DNA from: Begonia masoniana
Taxonomy: Eukaryota > Streptophyta > Magnoliopsida > Cucurbitales > Begoniaceae
DNA length: 64,000 nucleotides
Reading direction: 5' to 3'
Assembly: GCA_022432975.1 (NCBI GenBank)
Contig: CM039505.1
Location: forward strand, 45,614,544-45,678,543
Below, piece by piece: positions 50,527 through 61,045 of the stretch (within the stretch, counting starts at the first letter, position 1; each line of letters opens with the position of its first letter). The notes below the pieces were generated by a model. The model had not been told where the DNA came from. It made no database searches and saw only the letters and a program-made list of their open reading frames with translations. A program made the translations under genes and the position numbers.

Positions 50527-50807
50527 CAAACAATGCAGCCCAAATTCAACAACAGTAAGCAAAAAAATTTCATTTCAGTATCAAGTAAATTTTGAATAAT
50601 ATTCAATTAAATTATCAAATTGCAGAAGAAATAGAACCTGGTCGGATGACTGAGATTTACTGAACTTCGACGGAGGATTCGGAGGTCGAAATTGTGGGGC
50701 GATTGACGGGAGCTTTGGCGGTTTTTGGTGTTGAGTTTCGTTGTTGGTAGCTTTCATTTGAAGGGGCGATTGATCGGAAGGTTGCTGAAGTAAATCCAAA
50801 TTAATAC
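50527..50807. other. Unassigned segment between copia truncation and hairpin array
   Basis: No recognised family. It contains GGGGCGATTGA (50697-50707) and GGGGCGATTGATCGG (50763-50777), the first words of the array that follows. Confidence 0.4.
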
Positions 50808-51133
50808 CGACAGTCGATCAATCACCCAAGTGAGGCAATTGATCGGTTGTCGCTCTGTCTTATTCAGCACGACAGCCAATCAATCGCCCCACTTGGGTGA
50901 TTGATTGGATATTCAGTCTCTAAAAATTAACACAGAGCGACAACCAATCAATCGCCCCACGTGGCGAGTGATCGGCTATCGCGCTGTGTTAATTCTTAGC
51001 GACAGCCGATCAACTGCCCCAATTGGTTGATTGATCGGCTGTCATTCGGTTTTCATTCTTACCGACAACCGATCAATCGCCCCAATGCTCCTATTGATCG
51101 GATGTCCCAATGCTCCTATTGATCGGATGTCGT
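50808..51133. repeat. Array of inverted-repeat units (GATCAATCGCCCCA / TGATTGATCGG)
   Basis: About six units of 40-70 bp. Each pairs a GACA(G/A)CC(G/A)ATCAATCGCC arm with a GGTTGATTGATCGGCTGTC-type arm and could fold as a hairpin with a short CCCC(A)-TTGG loop. Neighbouring arms are also complementary. The last unit is duplicated (CCCAATGCTCCTATTGATCGG twice at about 51080-51130). It lies 3' of the hAT coding remnant and could be its subterminal repeat, but no hAT terminus was identified. Confidence 0.7.
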
Positions 51134-51325
51134 TTTTGAGTGACATTTATTTATAAAAAAAAACAAATATATAAAAAATATAATCTTTATTATAAATTTG
51201 ACATTTGCATCACTACAAATTAAACACATCCCAACTAGGTTGGCACCCATCTAATTGTCAATCATGTGCAAAATGTCAAAAAAAATTACAAAATGAAAAA
51301 ATACTTCAAAATTTAAATTACAATG

Positions 51326-53337
51326 CTAATCTTCAACGTCCAAATTTTTAAAGTCTTCGAGTATTTCGTCCTCTCGTTGTTGGTTTCTCGTAATGGCGTC
51401 GTTCCAATCCTTCATGCAAATGAGTGCGTCCACGAGATCGGGTGCAAGTCGATCTCGGCATTCATCGTACACGTCCACCTGCACTAAAAGTAGACTTCGG
51501 TGCTACGGTAGAGACCGAAGGTGTTAATAGATCACGTGTTATTATAGACAGAATAAGATATGTGGTGGAAAATATTTTTCACAAATTTAAAATATCAAAA
51601 TTTTCTTCACGAGAGAATTGATATCGAGTGTCAAAATAAATTTCTAGTTCATTTCGCATAAAACTAGAGTAAGCATCCGTATCTAATTGATTTCAAATAT
51701 CATGAATACCAAATTGTGAACCTACAATATTTCCACCACCGCTACTTGAGCTAACATGTAAAGAAACATGTGAATGACTAACATTAGAATATTTAGATTC
51801 ATAAGAAAAATATAAACTAGTATTTCCATGTGTTATTTGATCCATAGAAAATAAAGAAGGAGTTTGTAAATTATTAGAAATTTTATTAACAATGAGATAT
51901 ACACCTCTTAACTTATATCTAGGATCCATTATACATACATAACAAAAAATAGGAGGAATGTCAAGCCAATATTTTTTAAATTTTGTTACCATTTTATTAA
52001 GTATATCTCTAAATTCATCAATATGTTGATATTGTGGAAAATTACTCGTTAAGTTTATAAAAATTGGGAGAATAAGATGAGACGTGAGATAATAAATTCC
52101 CGAACATTCATTTGTAGCATCATAAAATAGTTTTAAAAAATCAAGAAATATATTAGCTACTTCGCAACTAGATTTATTAAGATTAATACTTTGTGTTTTC
52201 TCATTAATAAAAGCACAAATAACTTGCCACTATGGCCTAACATTTTTCAACATTAAATAAGTAGAATTTCACCTATTATCTACATCGGTTTTTAATTTTT
52301 GTGGTTTAAGTTGAACAGCTTTACAAAAATCTCTATATTCTTGTTACCTCGAATTAGATCCAATTATATAAAAAATTACGGATCTAATTGATTTAATATG
52401 AGGCGAAATATATGTCATACCATATTTAACAACTAAATTTAAAATATGACAAACATATCTCATATGGAAAAGAGAATCGTGAGTAGTATCTAATTGAAAA
52501 TAATTTTTAAATTGAGAAATAACAGCATCGTTAGTACTAGCATTATCAAGTGTTATGTTAAATGTTCTATCTTGAATGGAATATTCTTGCAATATCGTAA
52601 CAATATATCTATAAATTGTAATACCAGTGTGGGGATATTCACAATTACGAGATCCTAAAATTCTTTTATTTAATTGTCAAGAGTCATCAATAAAATGAGA
52701 AGTTACAACTACATAGCCTATAAAATTACGGGCACTCCATAAATTAGACGTGATACAAATAGACATTGAATGAGCACTTGTAAAAACTAAAATTAGTTCA
52801 TTTTTCAAATTATTAAATATTTTAATAATATCAATTCTAGTTGTATTTCTAGGAACACGTTCAAAATTAGGAGTAGCATATTCTTTCATAAAATTTTCAA
52901 ATTCAACACTATCGGTAAACGCTAAAGGCAACTCACATTGTGCTCTAAGTTTTGCTATTCCTTTTCTCATTTTATTTTGTGAATACAAAAAAAGTGCCAC
53001 TACCACTAGCATTTAATAATTTTTGTGTAGGGTCTCTAACTTGCTTGTTTAAGTGACACTTTTGATAATGCCTATTTAGTGAGGTAGTTGAACTACTAGA
53101 AACATATGCATCATTTTTAATACAATATTTATATTGAGCTCTATATTCTACTCTTCTACCAATTTTAATATCTTTCATTACAAAATATTTCTATACTTCA
53201 GACGTTTTGTTTCTTTTTTTTTGAGGTGATAAAGTAGATGTTGATGTTTGTGCAGATGATTGTCCTATTGAAAATGCAGGATTTATTTCCCTAATTTCTT
53301 CGATATCATCATTAATATTATAATCACGTGGATTCAT
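51326..53337 (-). pseudogene. hAT-family transposase (BED zinc finger, RNase H-like, hAT-C), degraded
   Basis: Read on the minus strand from MNPRDYNINDDIEEIREI (53337). A stop follows near 53190. A BED-type zinc-finger region with CIKNDAYVSSSSTTSLNRHYQ continues, then ...CITSNLWSARNFIGYVVVT, FNITLDNASTNDAVI with CHILNLVV, IFCYVCIMDPRYKL, and a final hAT dimerisation block with TRDLLT and STVAP (about 51500). Several stops and frame changes separate these. The end of the coding remnant is a TAG at 51326-51328. Plant hAT transposases mobilise DNA with 8-bp TSDs; neither terminal repeats nor TSD were identified here. Confidence 0.82.
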
Positions 53338-54642
53338 AACTAAAAATAAATTTTAAATAAGAAAATGATACCACAAACCAATGTCCAACAAAAACTCGTA
53401 GGTGGTGTGAATTGATCAACTCACTTATACGAAACCTAAAAAAAATTAATGTAAAAAAATTATACTAGTATAACTATAAATATAATTAAAAATTATGTAA
53501 ATATATGTAAAAAAATAAACTACATTTTACCTTCTTGAAACAAATTGAAGAATGAATTGAGAGCACCAAATGGATTGAGAGCAAATTGAGTACAAATTGA
53601 TTGAGAGAGATTGATAAAGATTGGGGTGAAACAAAATGAAGGGAGGCGGAAGAATTTATAGAAAAAATTGAGAGAAAGAGGAGAGAGAGTGACACAAAAT
53701 CCCTTAGAAAATGGTTGTGTTTAAACCCACAAAATATTCAAGGATGTGTGCTCAGTGTGTGGTTGTGCTATGGCCGAAATTAATGAAAGGAAAAGGCAAG
53801 AAATATGATTAAAATGCATGAATGTGATATGGAGGTGAGATGGCCGAAAATGAGATGCATTATGGAGGCATGAAATGTGAAGAAAAAATAAAATAAAAGA
53901 TGAAGAGAAAGAGTGTGTGAAAGGGTGAAGAGAGGAATGAAAATAACAAGAAAATAAAGGTGGAGTGTGTGAGATTGATGGATGAAATTAAAGGTGAGAG
54001 TGTGTGTAAATGATGGCAATAAAAGTAAAAGAAATACCCTTGGCGGATCCGTAGAGCGATCTTACGGGTTAAGCTCTCGGATAAACGATTTTCCCGGAGG
54101 AAAAATGACCACCGTAGGCCGTGGATTTTCGTCCTCAATCCAACTCCCAATGGAGAAGGTGAGGGAATGGGTAAGAGCTATCCTAGCAACCCAAGCTAGG
54201 TTAGCAATGGAGGGCTACTCCACTTGGTTCAAAGAACCAAGGAAAAACTCTAAGGCTACCCACCTTAAAAGAGAGAAATAGAAATTTTATAAATGAGCAA
54301 AAAAAAATTGTCATACATGCACCAATGCCATGAATTTATAGAGTCCTAGGATGGATTATTAGGGTTTCCATAAGGATGAATGAATTGTAGCCCTTGGATG
54401 AAAAAGGATGGATGACCAAGATCAAAGCAAACAAGCATACATCCTAGGGAGGAAATGAATGCCATGCCTAAAGGGATCAATGAAGGAAATCTTGCCACAT
54501 CATCAATCCATGTTGCCACTAACTCTTGTACCTGCAAAATCATACCTTTAAATATGGGCTCTTCTTTGGCCATGGCTTCCTTTGGGTTCCATTTGTTGTA
54601 GACTTTTTTCTTGAATATTTGAGTCGAAACTCTTCAACCCAT
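53338..54642. other. Unassigned sequence between hAT remnant and Tekay insertion
   Basis: No gene recognised. Purine-rich GTGAGAG and GAAGAGAAAGAG tracts occur at 53640-54010 and may include the hAT 5' flank. Positions 54040-54560 are of ordinary composition with short chance frames. The left TSD of the Tekay element (AATCC) is at 54643-54647. Confidence 0.4.
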
Positions 54643-54647
54643 AATCC

Positions 54648-56375
54648 TGTAATACCCGGTCCTGTTAAACCGTTTCTCTATTTTTTTTTAAAGAAATGAC
54701 AATATTAAATGTAGGGTTAGTGGATGACTAGGCAAGGGTATAAGGGTAATTAGAAATCTAAAGGTGGATAACGTATTTAAGGAAACTATTATTGAAGTAG
54801 CCGCCACTGTTTTATTCCATTTCCTCCCCATTCTCAGCTCCTCAGCCTAGCAGAGCACGATAGGAGACCCCCTTCGACTTCTTCCGAACTTGGTTGAGCA
54901 ATACCCGAAGTGGTTAGCTACCCAGACAATTCCAGGAGATCCAAGTAAGTAATGTTTGTTTGTGCCTTCGGGCCTACATCACAAAACACTAGGTTTGTAT
55001 TTACTTGGATGTGTTTGTATGTCATGCATCATGTTTTCAAAATGTATACGAAAATGAATTTGAATACATATTGGTATGGAGAGGATTGAATGTGATGAAA
55101 CAGCAAGGTGAAACAGATTTACTGTTAAGGGAATTAATCCGCCCCTTAATGAGACAGTGGATATATATACTTTGGAAGAGCTGATCCAACTTCCAATTTC
55201 ACAGGGGGATCTGAACATGTGAATCAGATTTACTATTAAGGGAATTAATCCGCCCCTTAATGAGTCAGTGGATATATATACTTTGGGAGAGTTGATCCAA
55301 CTCTCAATTTCACAGGGGGATCTGTATCAGAAACGATGAATGAACAACTGAGATGAGAAAGTAGAAACTGCATGTTTAGGAGTTTATGTTTCAGTAATTC
55401 ATATCATTTCTGCATTACTTACTTAGCATTAGGCTAATAGATGAGTTTTGTGATGTAGGTGAAGAAGTGACAGCAGGTGTGTTTACTGAGTTCACTGAGG
55501 ACTAGTCGGGTTGGAGGAGTGCACCTATTCAATGTTCTGGCAGCTGATGGGGCGGTTTAACTGATGTCTGTCAGTGTGGAGGACTAGTAGTCAAGGATTC
55601 AGTCTGAGTATGTTGAGTTCTCATGACAGTAGAAATTTTAGCATTTTGAATACGTTTTGAAATTTACTGATACTAGCAATCTATTGAGTTTTAAATGTTG
55701 ATTTTATCGGGTTTGATTAATGCTATGACTTGAGTCGTTCCTGAATGGTCATTGGGAAGTAAGTAAATTCTTTTCTGTGGATAGTGTTGTGTTTCTTTTC
55801 TATCGGATGATGTCGAGTGTTTTGTTCGTCGGATGATATAGGTGTTTTGTTTGTCGTCTAGTGCCCGGATAAGAGAGATCTTCCGGCTGACGTCACCGGT
55901 GGATGTAGAGTAAAGTCGATCTGATGAGAGAGATCATCCGGCTGACGTCACCGGTAGATGAAGGATATATTTTGTCGTTTAGTGACTGGATGACAAATTT
56001 TATGTTTTGTCGTTTAGTGACCGGATGACAAATCTTGTGCTTTGTCGTTTAGTCATCGGTGGATGTCTTCGAGCAGCCTTCCCTTTTTGTTGACTTTGTT
56101 CGGCGGTCGATGAAATTGACTTTTGAAATCTTTAAACTATTTTACGAGTTAAACCTTTGCTTCTCAACTGATTGTTTCTTAATATTCCCAACGATTATTT
56201 TAACATGGCTTTGTTTAATTTTACTTTTGTTTAAACGATTTCCGCTGCAAGTTTTCATGTTTTGTCAAATTTCAAATTCTGAATTTTCAACGAAGTTTTA
56301 AATTTGGCCCAAGTTTTCTTAGTAATATTCGGGGTTTTGAGTAACAAATCGGGTTCAGGGAACCGGGGTGTTATA
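54648..56375 (+). repeat. Tekay 5' LTR (1,728 bp)
   Basis: From TGTAATACCCGGTCC to CGGGGTGTTATA; the 3' copy ends TTACA, so the 5' end has one C-to-T change. Contains an internal tandem duplication of about 110 bp (55104-55325) with GGATATATATACTTTGG in each copy, and the CGGATGA/TGACGTCA array at 55800-56060. Confidence 0.93.
55880..55960 (+). promoter_or_regulatory. Paired TGACGTCA palindromes in Tekay 5' LTR
   Basis: GGCTGACGTCACCGGTGGATG and its near-repeat place perfect palindromes TGACGTCA at 55888-55895 and 55943-55950. This is a classic bZIP (CRE / TGA-factor) core. Binding is not shown; the inference rests on motif and repetition. Confidence 0.5.
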
Positions 56376-56378
56376 GTG

Positions 56379-56391
56379 TGGTATCAGAGAC
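56379..56391 (+). other. Tekay primer-binding site (initiator tRNA-Met type)
   Basis: TGGTATCAGAGAC, three bases after the LTR end, matches the tRNA-iMet-complementary site except near its 3' edge. Confidence 0.8.
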
Positions 56392-56529
56392 ATTCAGTTA
56401 AACCGTTCAAAAGATTACTCGTCAGTGCCGATCGTTGCATGGGAGTACTCCAACGACTGTAAGTGTTTATGTTAGCCTTAGTAATTAGATGTTTATAAAA
56501 TAGTTAACCCTGCGCAGGAATATAGCAAA

Positions 56530-57798
56530 ATGTCCCGACGACCAGGAAGGCCAAGAGTGCAGAGAGAGACACCAACTCCGGGAAGCGCAGAAGATTCTAG
56601 TGTAATCGGACAGTTGACAGATCTAGTGCGACAGCAGGCAGAATTAATGCGCCAACAATCCGATCAACTAGAAGTACTGCTGAACCGAGAGGTACAAGGA
56701 AGTGCCAACTCGGGTTCTAGCAACGAGCATTCCGGGGACAGATTCCGGAGACTAAGACCACCCACGTTTGATGGTCAGTCATCTGATCCTGTTGTGGCTG
56801 AAGGGTGGCTTTGGAAGATAGAGAGCATAATTAGGTGCGCCAGCATTGGAGAAGGGGATAAGGTTACGTTAGCAACATTTCACTTGGCTGGCGAAGCTCA
56901 ACTCTGGTGGGAAACAGTTGAAACCACCACTGACATTCTGACTATGACTTGGTCACAGTTTAAGGACATCTTCTATGAGAAATATTTTAACAGCACGGTC
57001 CAAACCGCAAAGAAGTTGGAATTCCTGAATTTGAAGCAGACAGGGTCGGTGGCAGAATACAGTAGGCAATTTGAGTCCTTGTCCAGGTTTGCTGGACACT
57101 TTGCTCATAAGGACGAGGATAAGGTGTTCAAATTTGTGCATGGACTGAAGCCGGAGATTTATCGGGGAGTCAAATTCTGTGGCATTAAAGGTTTAACGTT
57201 CAGCGAAGTTGTGTCCACTGCTCTGGAAGTGGAAGAGGCTAAAAGGAAGTGTGCTGGACCAAAGGAGGCCCCGCAAAGGTTTAACCAGCCACACCAGCAA
57301 AGGGGAACGAAGAGGCCAAGTGAGGGCCAAAATAGCCAAAGAGCAGGGGGAAGGGTGCAAAATGTCAGGAAATTTCCCCAGTGTCCAAAGTGCCTGAAGA
57401 ACCACCCGGGAGAATGTAGACTGGGCTTGGGAAAGTGCTTCAACTGTGAGGAGGTTGGACATACGTTCAAAGAGTGTTCGAAGCCTAGAGTCACCAGATG
57501 CTATAATTGTAACAAAGTCGGCCATATTAGCAGAGACTGTCCAGTTCCTAAGAGTGGTCCTGCTATGATTAAACCAAGAATATTCTCCATGACGGAGTCG
57601 GGTGAGGAACAGCCTGCTGTAGTGTCAGGTACTATATTGATCAACTCTGTGCCTGCTTTTACTTTGATAGATTCTGGTGCAACGCATTCGTTTATAGCAT
57701 CTACATTTGCTGTTAAATTAGATGTACAGTTTACCCTTCCATGCATGTGTTTAATGTTGCCTTACCCTCTGGTGAACGCATGCACTCTAACCGAGTGA
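56530..57798 (+). CDS. Tekay gag with two zinc knuckles and protease start
   Basis: 422 codons from [13 protein letters not shown]. Retrotransposon gag core includes [30 protein letters not shown] and [16 protein letters not shown]. Zinc knuckles: [14 protein letters not shown] (from codon 303) and [14 protein letters not shown] (from codon 324). The aspartic protease motif [10 protein letters not shown] is at codons 379-388. The frame ends in TGA at 57796-57798, overlapping the start of the next frame. Most relatives have one continuous gag-pol, so the shift to the -1 frame at about 57717-57798 is either a one-base deletion or a recoding event. Confidence 0.92.
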   Translation: MSRRPGRPRVQRETPTPGSAEDSSVIGQLTDLVRQQAELMRQQSDQLEVLLNREVQGSANSGSSNEHSGDRFRRLRPPTFDGQSSDPVVAEGWLWKIESIIRCASIGEGDKVTLATFHLAGEAQLWWETVETTTDILTMTWSQFKDIFYEKYFNSTVQTAKKLEFLNLKQTGSVAEYSRQFESLSRFAGHFAHKDEDKVFKFVHGLKPEIYRGVKFCGIKGLTFSEVVSTALEVEEAKRKCAGPKEAPQRFNQPHQQRGTKRPSEGQNSQRAGGRVQNVRKFPQCPKCLKNHPGECRLGLGKCFNCEEVGHTFKECSKPRVTRCYNCNKVGHISRDCPVPKSGPAMIKPRIFSMTESGEEQPAVVSGTILINSVPAFTLIDSGATHSFIASTFAVKLDVQFTLPCMCLMLPYPLVNACTLTE

Positions 57799-60700
57799 TG
57801 CTTGACAGTGATGTGTTAGTAGGAAGTGTGAGTCTACCTGCTGATCTCATCATTATGGATATAATGGGATTTGATGTAATTCTGGGAATGGATTGGCTGT
57901 TTAAGCATTATGCCATGATTGACTGTAGGACTGGAATAGTTAGTTTCCAACCCCCTGGTAGTTTGAGGCATACCTTTCAAGCCTCAGAAAAGAGTAAGGA
58001 AATGACTGTAATGACTTCGGTCAATTGTAGACCCTCCCTATGCAGAGAGTATTTGTGCTTCTTAGCTAGTGTTTTAGACATACAACTAGTAGAGAAATCA
58101 AGTCCCAAAAATGTCTTAGTCGTCCAAGACTTCCCTGAAGTATTCCTAGATGACCTTCCAGGCTTACCACCAGATAGGGAAATCGAATTTGTTGTGGATG
58201 TTTACCCCGGAGCTGAGCCCGTGTCTAAAAATCCATATAGACTAGCACCAACAGAACTCAAAGAGTTAAAGAAACAATTGGAGGATCTGTTGGAGAAAGG
58301 GTTCATACGCCCTAGCTTTTCACCATGGGGTGCACTGGTCCTTTTTGTCAAAAAGAAAGATGGATCTATGCGCATGTGCATTGATTATAGAGAATTGAAT
58401 AAGTTAACTGTTAAGAATAAATACCCTCTGCCGAGAATTGATGACTTATTTAACCAGCTTAGGGGTGCAAGAGTTTTCTCTAAGATTGACCTTAGATCCG
58501 GTTATTATCAGCTGAAGGTTAAATCTGAGGATATCCCAAAGACTGCCTTTCGCACGAGGTATGGACATTATGAGTTTTTGGTTATGTCTTTTGGTCTGAC
58601 AAATGCACCAGCAGCCTTCATGGATCTCATGAATAGGGTGTTTCACGAGTATTTGGACAAGTTTGTCATTATATTCATAGATGACATTCTAATCTATTCT
58701 AGTACTAAAGATGAGCATGCAAAACATTTGGGTTTAGTGTTAGAAGTACTGAGAAGGCACCAACTTTATGCCAAGTTTTCCAAGTGTGAATTTTGGTTGG
58801 ACCAAGTTCACTTTTTAGGACATGTCATCTCTGGAGATGACATATCTGTGGATCCAGCTAAGGTCCAGGCAGTTAAGGAATGGCCCCAACCGAGGAATGC
58901 TACGGATGTCAGAAGTTTCCTTGGATTGGCTGGGTATTACAGGAAATTTATCGAAGGATTCTCAAAGATTGCAACATCCCTTACCCGATTAACTAGGAAG
59001 AACGTAAAATATGTGTGGACTGAGGATTGCGAGCATAGTTTCCAAACTTTGAAGCAGAAGCTGACCAATGCTCCAATTCTGACCCTCCCTGTCGAGAATG
59101 GTAAGTTTAGCATTTATTGTGATGCTTCCAAGATCGGTCTAGGTTGTGTGTTAATGCAGGATGGTAAAGTGATAGCTTATGCCTCTAGGCAGTTGAAGGT
59201 CCATGAGAAAAATTACCCTACACATGACTTAGAATTAGCTGCGGTTGTATTCGCACTTAAGATTTGGAGGCATTACCTGTATGGACAATCTTGTGAGATA
59301 TTTTCAGATCATAAGAGCCTGAAATACATTTTCACGCAAAAGGAACTGAATATGAGGCAACGTAGGTGGTTAGAGTTTGTCAAGGACTATGACTTTGAAA
59401 TAAAATATCATCCTGGCAAGGCGAATGTAGTAGCTGATGCCTTGAGTAGAGTGACTCCTTCAGTCTCTGCATTGATTTTAGACATACCAATAGCTTTAGA
59501 GACAGAATTCCAAAAGTTTAATCTAGAAGCAGTAACCAATGTATCAGCTATACTTTCAACCATAACTTTAAGGCCTACTATTCTTGAGAAAATAAAGGAA
59601 GCTCAGGCGAACGATGATGAGTGTAACAAGTACAAGTCAAGCATGGATTCTACTGACAAGTCGGATTTCAACTGCTCAGCGGATGGAATTCTCAAGTTTC
59701 GAAATAGATGGTTTGTTCCGGCTGATACTGAACTTAGAAAGGAGATCTTATCTGAGGCACATTCCTCCAGACTCTCTGTTCATCTTGGAAGTACAAAGAT
59801 GTACAGAGACCTTAAACATCACTACTGGTGGCCTGGTATGAAACGAAGTGTGGCAGAATATGTAGGATCATGTTTGTGTTGTCAACAGATTAAAGTCGAG
59901 CATCAGAGACCCTCAGGAATGTTGCAACCCTTACCAGTTCCCGAATGGAAATGGGAACAAATAGCTATGGATTTTGTTATAGGATTACCTAGAATAGCAA
60001 AGGGACATGATGCAATCTGGGTAATAGTCGATCGTTTAACCAAATCTGCTCACTTTCTGCCGATAAAGATAACATACTCGATGGATCAACTGGCAGAGTT
60101 GTATGTGCACGAAGTAGTTAGGCTGCATGGAGTTCCAAGCACTATAGTTTCAGACCGAGACTCCAGATTTACATCTAAGTTTTGGAAAAGTCTGCACAAG
60201 GCTGTGGGAACACAGCTTAATTTTAGCACAGCTTTCCACCCTCAAACTGATGGACAGTCTGAAAGAACCATTCAAACACTGGAGGATATGCTTCGTGCGT
60301 GCACATTGGATTTTCAAGGTTCTTGGAGCAAGTACCTATCCTTAGTAGAATTCTCTTACAACAACAGTTTTCAGGCAACCATAGGTATGGCACCATACGA
60401 GGCATTATATGGACGGAAGTGCAGATCACCATTGTATTGGGATGAAGTTGGGGAAACACAATTGATTGGTCCTGAAATTGTGCAACAGACAGTAGAGAAG
60501 ATTGCTCTTATCCGTCAAAGAATCCTGACAGCTCAAAGCCGACAGAAAAGCTATGCAGACAAAAGACGAAATGAACTGGAATTTGATGTTGGTAATGAAG
60601 TTTTCCTTAAGGTGTCACCTTTCAAGGGAGTTGTGAGATTTGGGAAGAGAGGAAAGTTAAACCCCAGATTTATAGGACCATTCACTATTTTGAGGAGAGT

Positions 60701-61043
60701 TGGGAGAGCAGCCTATCAGTTACAGCTACTGGCATCTATGGATGGGATACACAGTGTGTTCCATGTTTCTATGTTGAAGAAGTGTGTTAGAGATCCATCG
60801 CAGATTGTGGAACAGCAGAGTATCGAAGTTCTTCCCACTCTGGCATATGAAGAGAAACCTGTAAGGATCTTGGACTATGCGGTGAAGGTATTGCACAACA
60901 AAGAAGTTCCACTAGTGAAAGTCTTATGGCACAACCAGAACATAGAGGAAACAACTTGGGAGCGCCAGCAAGACATGATGGACATACATTCGGAATTATT
61001 CAGGTACGGAATTTTGAGGACAAAATTCTTTGAAGGAGGGTAG
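57741..61043 (+). CDS. Tekay pol: protease end, RT, RNase H, integrase, chromodomain
   Basis: 1,100 codons, uninterrupted. [10 protein letters not shown] completes the protease. Reverse transcriptase: [35 protein letters not shown], and FIDD at codons 312-315. RNase H starts at about codon 457 ([10 protein letters not shown], Asp 461) with [11 protein letters not shown]. Integrase has an HHCC zinc domain (about 674-715; H-L-G ... CLCCQQIK) and DDE residues Asp 744, Asp 805 and Glu 841 ([11 protein letters not shown]), with the usual 35-residue D-E spacing. The C-terminus ([19 protein letters not shown]) is chromodomain-like. All catalytic residues are present, so the polymerase and integrase could be active if translated. 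Confidence 0.95.
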   Translation: MHVFNVALPSGERMHSNRVMLDSDVLVGSVSLPADLIIMDIMGFDVILGMDWLFKHYAMIDCRTGIVSFQPPGSLRHTFQASEKSKEMTVMTSVNCRPSLCREYLCFLASVLDIQLVEKSSPKNVLVVQDFPEVFLDDLPGLPPDREIEFVVDVYPGAEPVSKNPYRLAPTELKELKKQLEDLLEKGFIRPSFSPWGALVLFVKKKDGSMRMCIDYRELNKLTVKNKYPLPRIDDLFNQLRGARVFSKIDLRSGYYQLKVKSEDIPKTAFRTRYGHYEFLVMSFGLTNAPAAFMDLMNRVFHEYLDKFVIIFIDDILIYSSTKDEHAKHLGLVLEVLRRHQLYAKFSKCEFWLDQVHFLGHVISGDDISVDPAKVQAVKEWPQPRNATDVRSFLGLAGYYRKFIEGFSKIATSLTRLTRKNVKYVWTEDCEHSFQTLKQKLTNAPILTLPVENGKFSIYCDASKIGLGCVLMQDGKVIAYASRQLKVHEKNYPTHDLELAAVVFALKIWRHYLYGQSCEIFSDHKSLKYIFTQKELNMRQRRWLEFVKDYDFEIKYHPGKANVVADALSRVTPSVSALILDIPIALETEFQKFNLEAVTNVSAILSTITLRPTILEKIKEAQANDDECNKYKSSMDSTDKSDFNCSADGILKFRNRWFVPADTELRKEILSEAHSSRLSVHLGSTKMYRDLKHHYWWPGMKRSVAEYVGSCLCCQQIKVEHQRPSGMLQPLPVPEWKWEQIAMDFVIGLPRIAKGHDAIWVIVDRLTKSAHFLPIKITYSMDQLAELYVHEVVRLHGVPSTIVSDRDSRFTSKFWKSLHKAVGTQLNFSTAFHPQTDGQSERTIQTLEDMLRACTLDFQGSWSKYLSLVEFSYNNSFQATIGMAPYEALYGRKCRSPLYWDEVGETQLIGPEIVQQTVEKIALIRQRILTAQSRQKSYADKRRNELEFDVGNEVFLKVSPFKGVVRFGKRGKLNPRFIGPFTILRRVGRAAYQLQLLASMDGIHSVFHVSMLKKCVRDPSQIVEQQSIEVLPTLAYEEKPVRILDYAVKVLHNKEVPLVKVLWHNQNIEETTWERQQDMMDIHSELFRYGILRTKFFEGG

Positions 61044-61045
61044 AT
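61029..61045 (+). other. Tekay polypurine tract
   Basis: CTTTGAAGGAGGGTAGAT, ending immediately before the 3' LTR TGTAAT; it primes plus-strand synthesis. Confidence 0.75.

Noticed and set aside
53486..54281. Several 70-100 codon frames right of the hAT remnant
   Set aside because: Low-complexity Ser/Phe/His-rich or complement frames with no family motif.
57717..57798. Classic -1 programmed frameshift signal
   Set aside because: No X XXY YYZ heptamer followed by an obvious stem was seen in the overlap.
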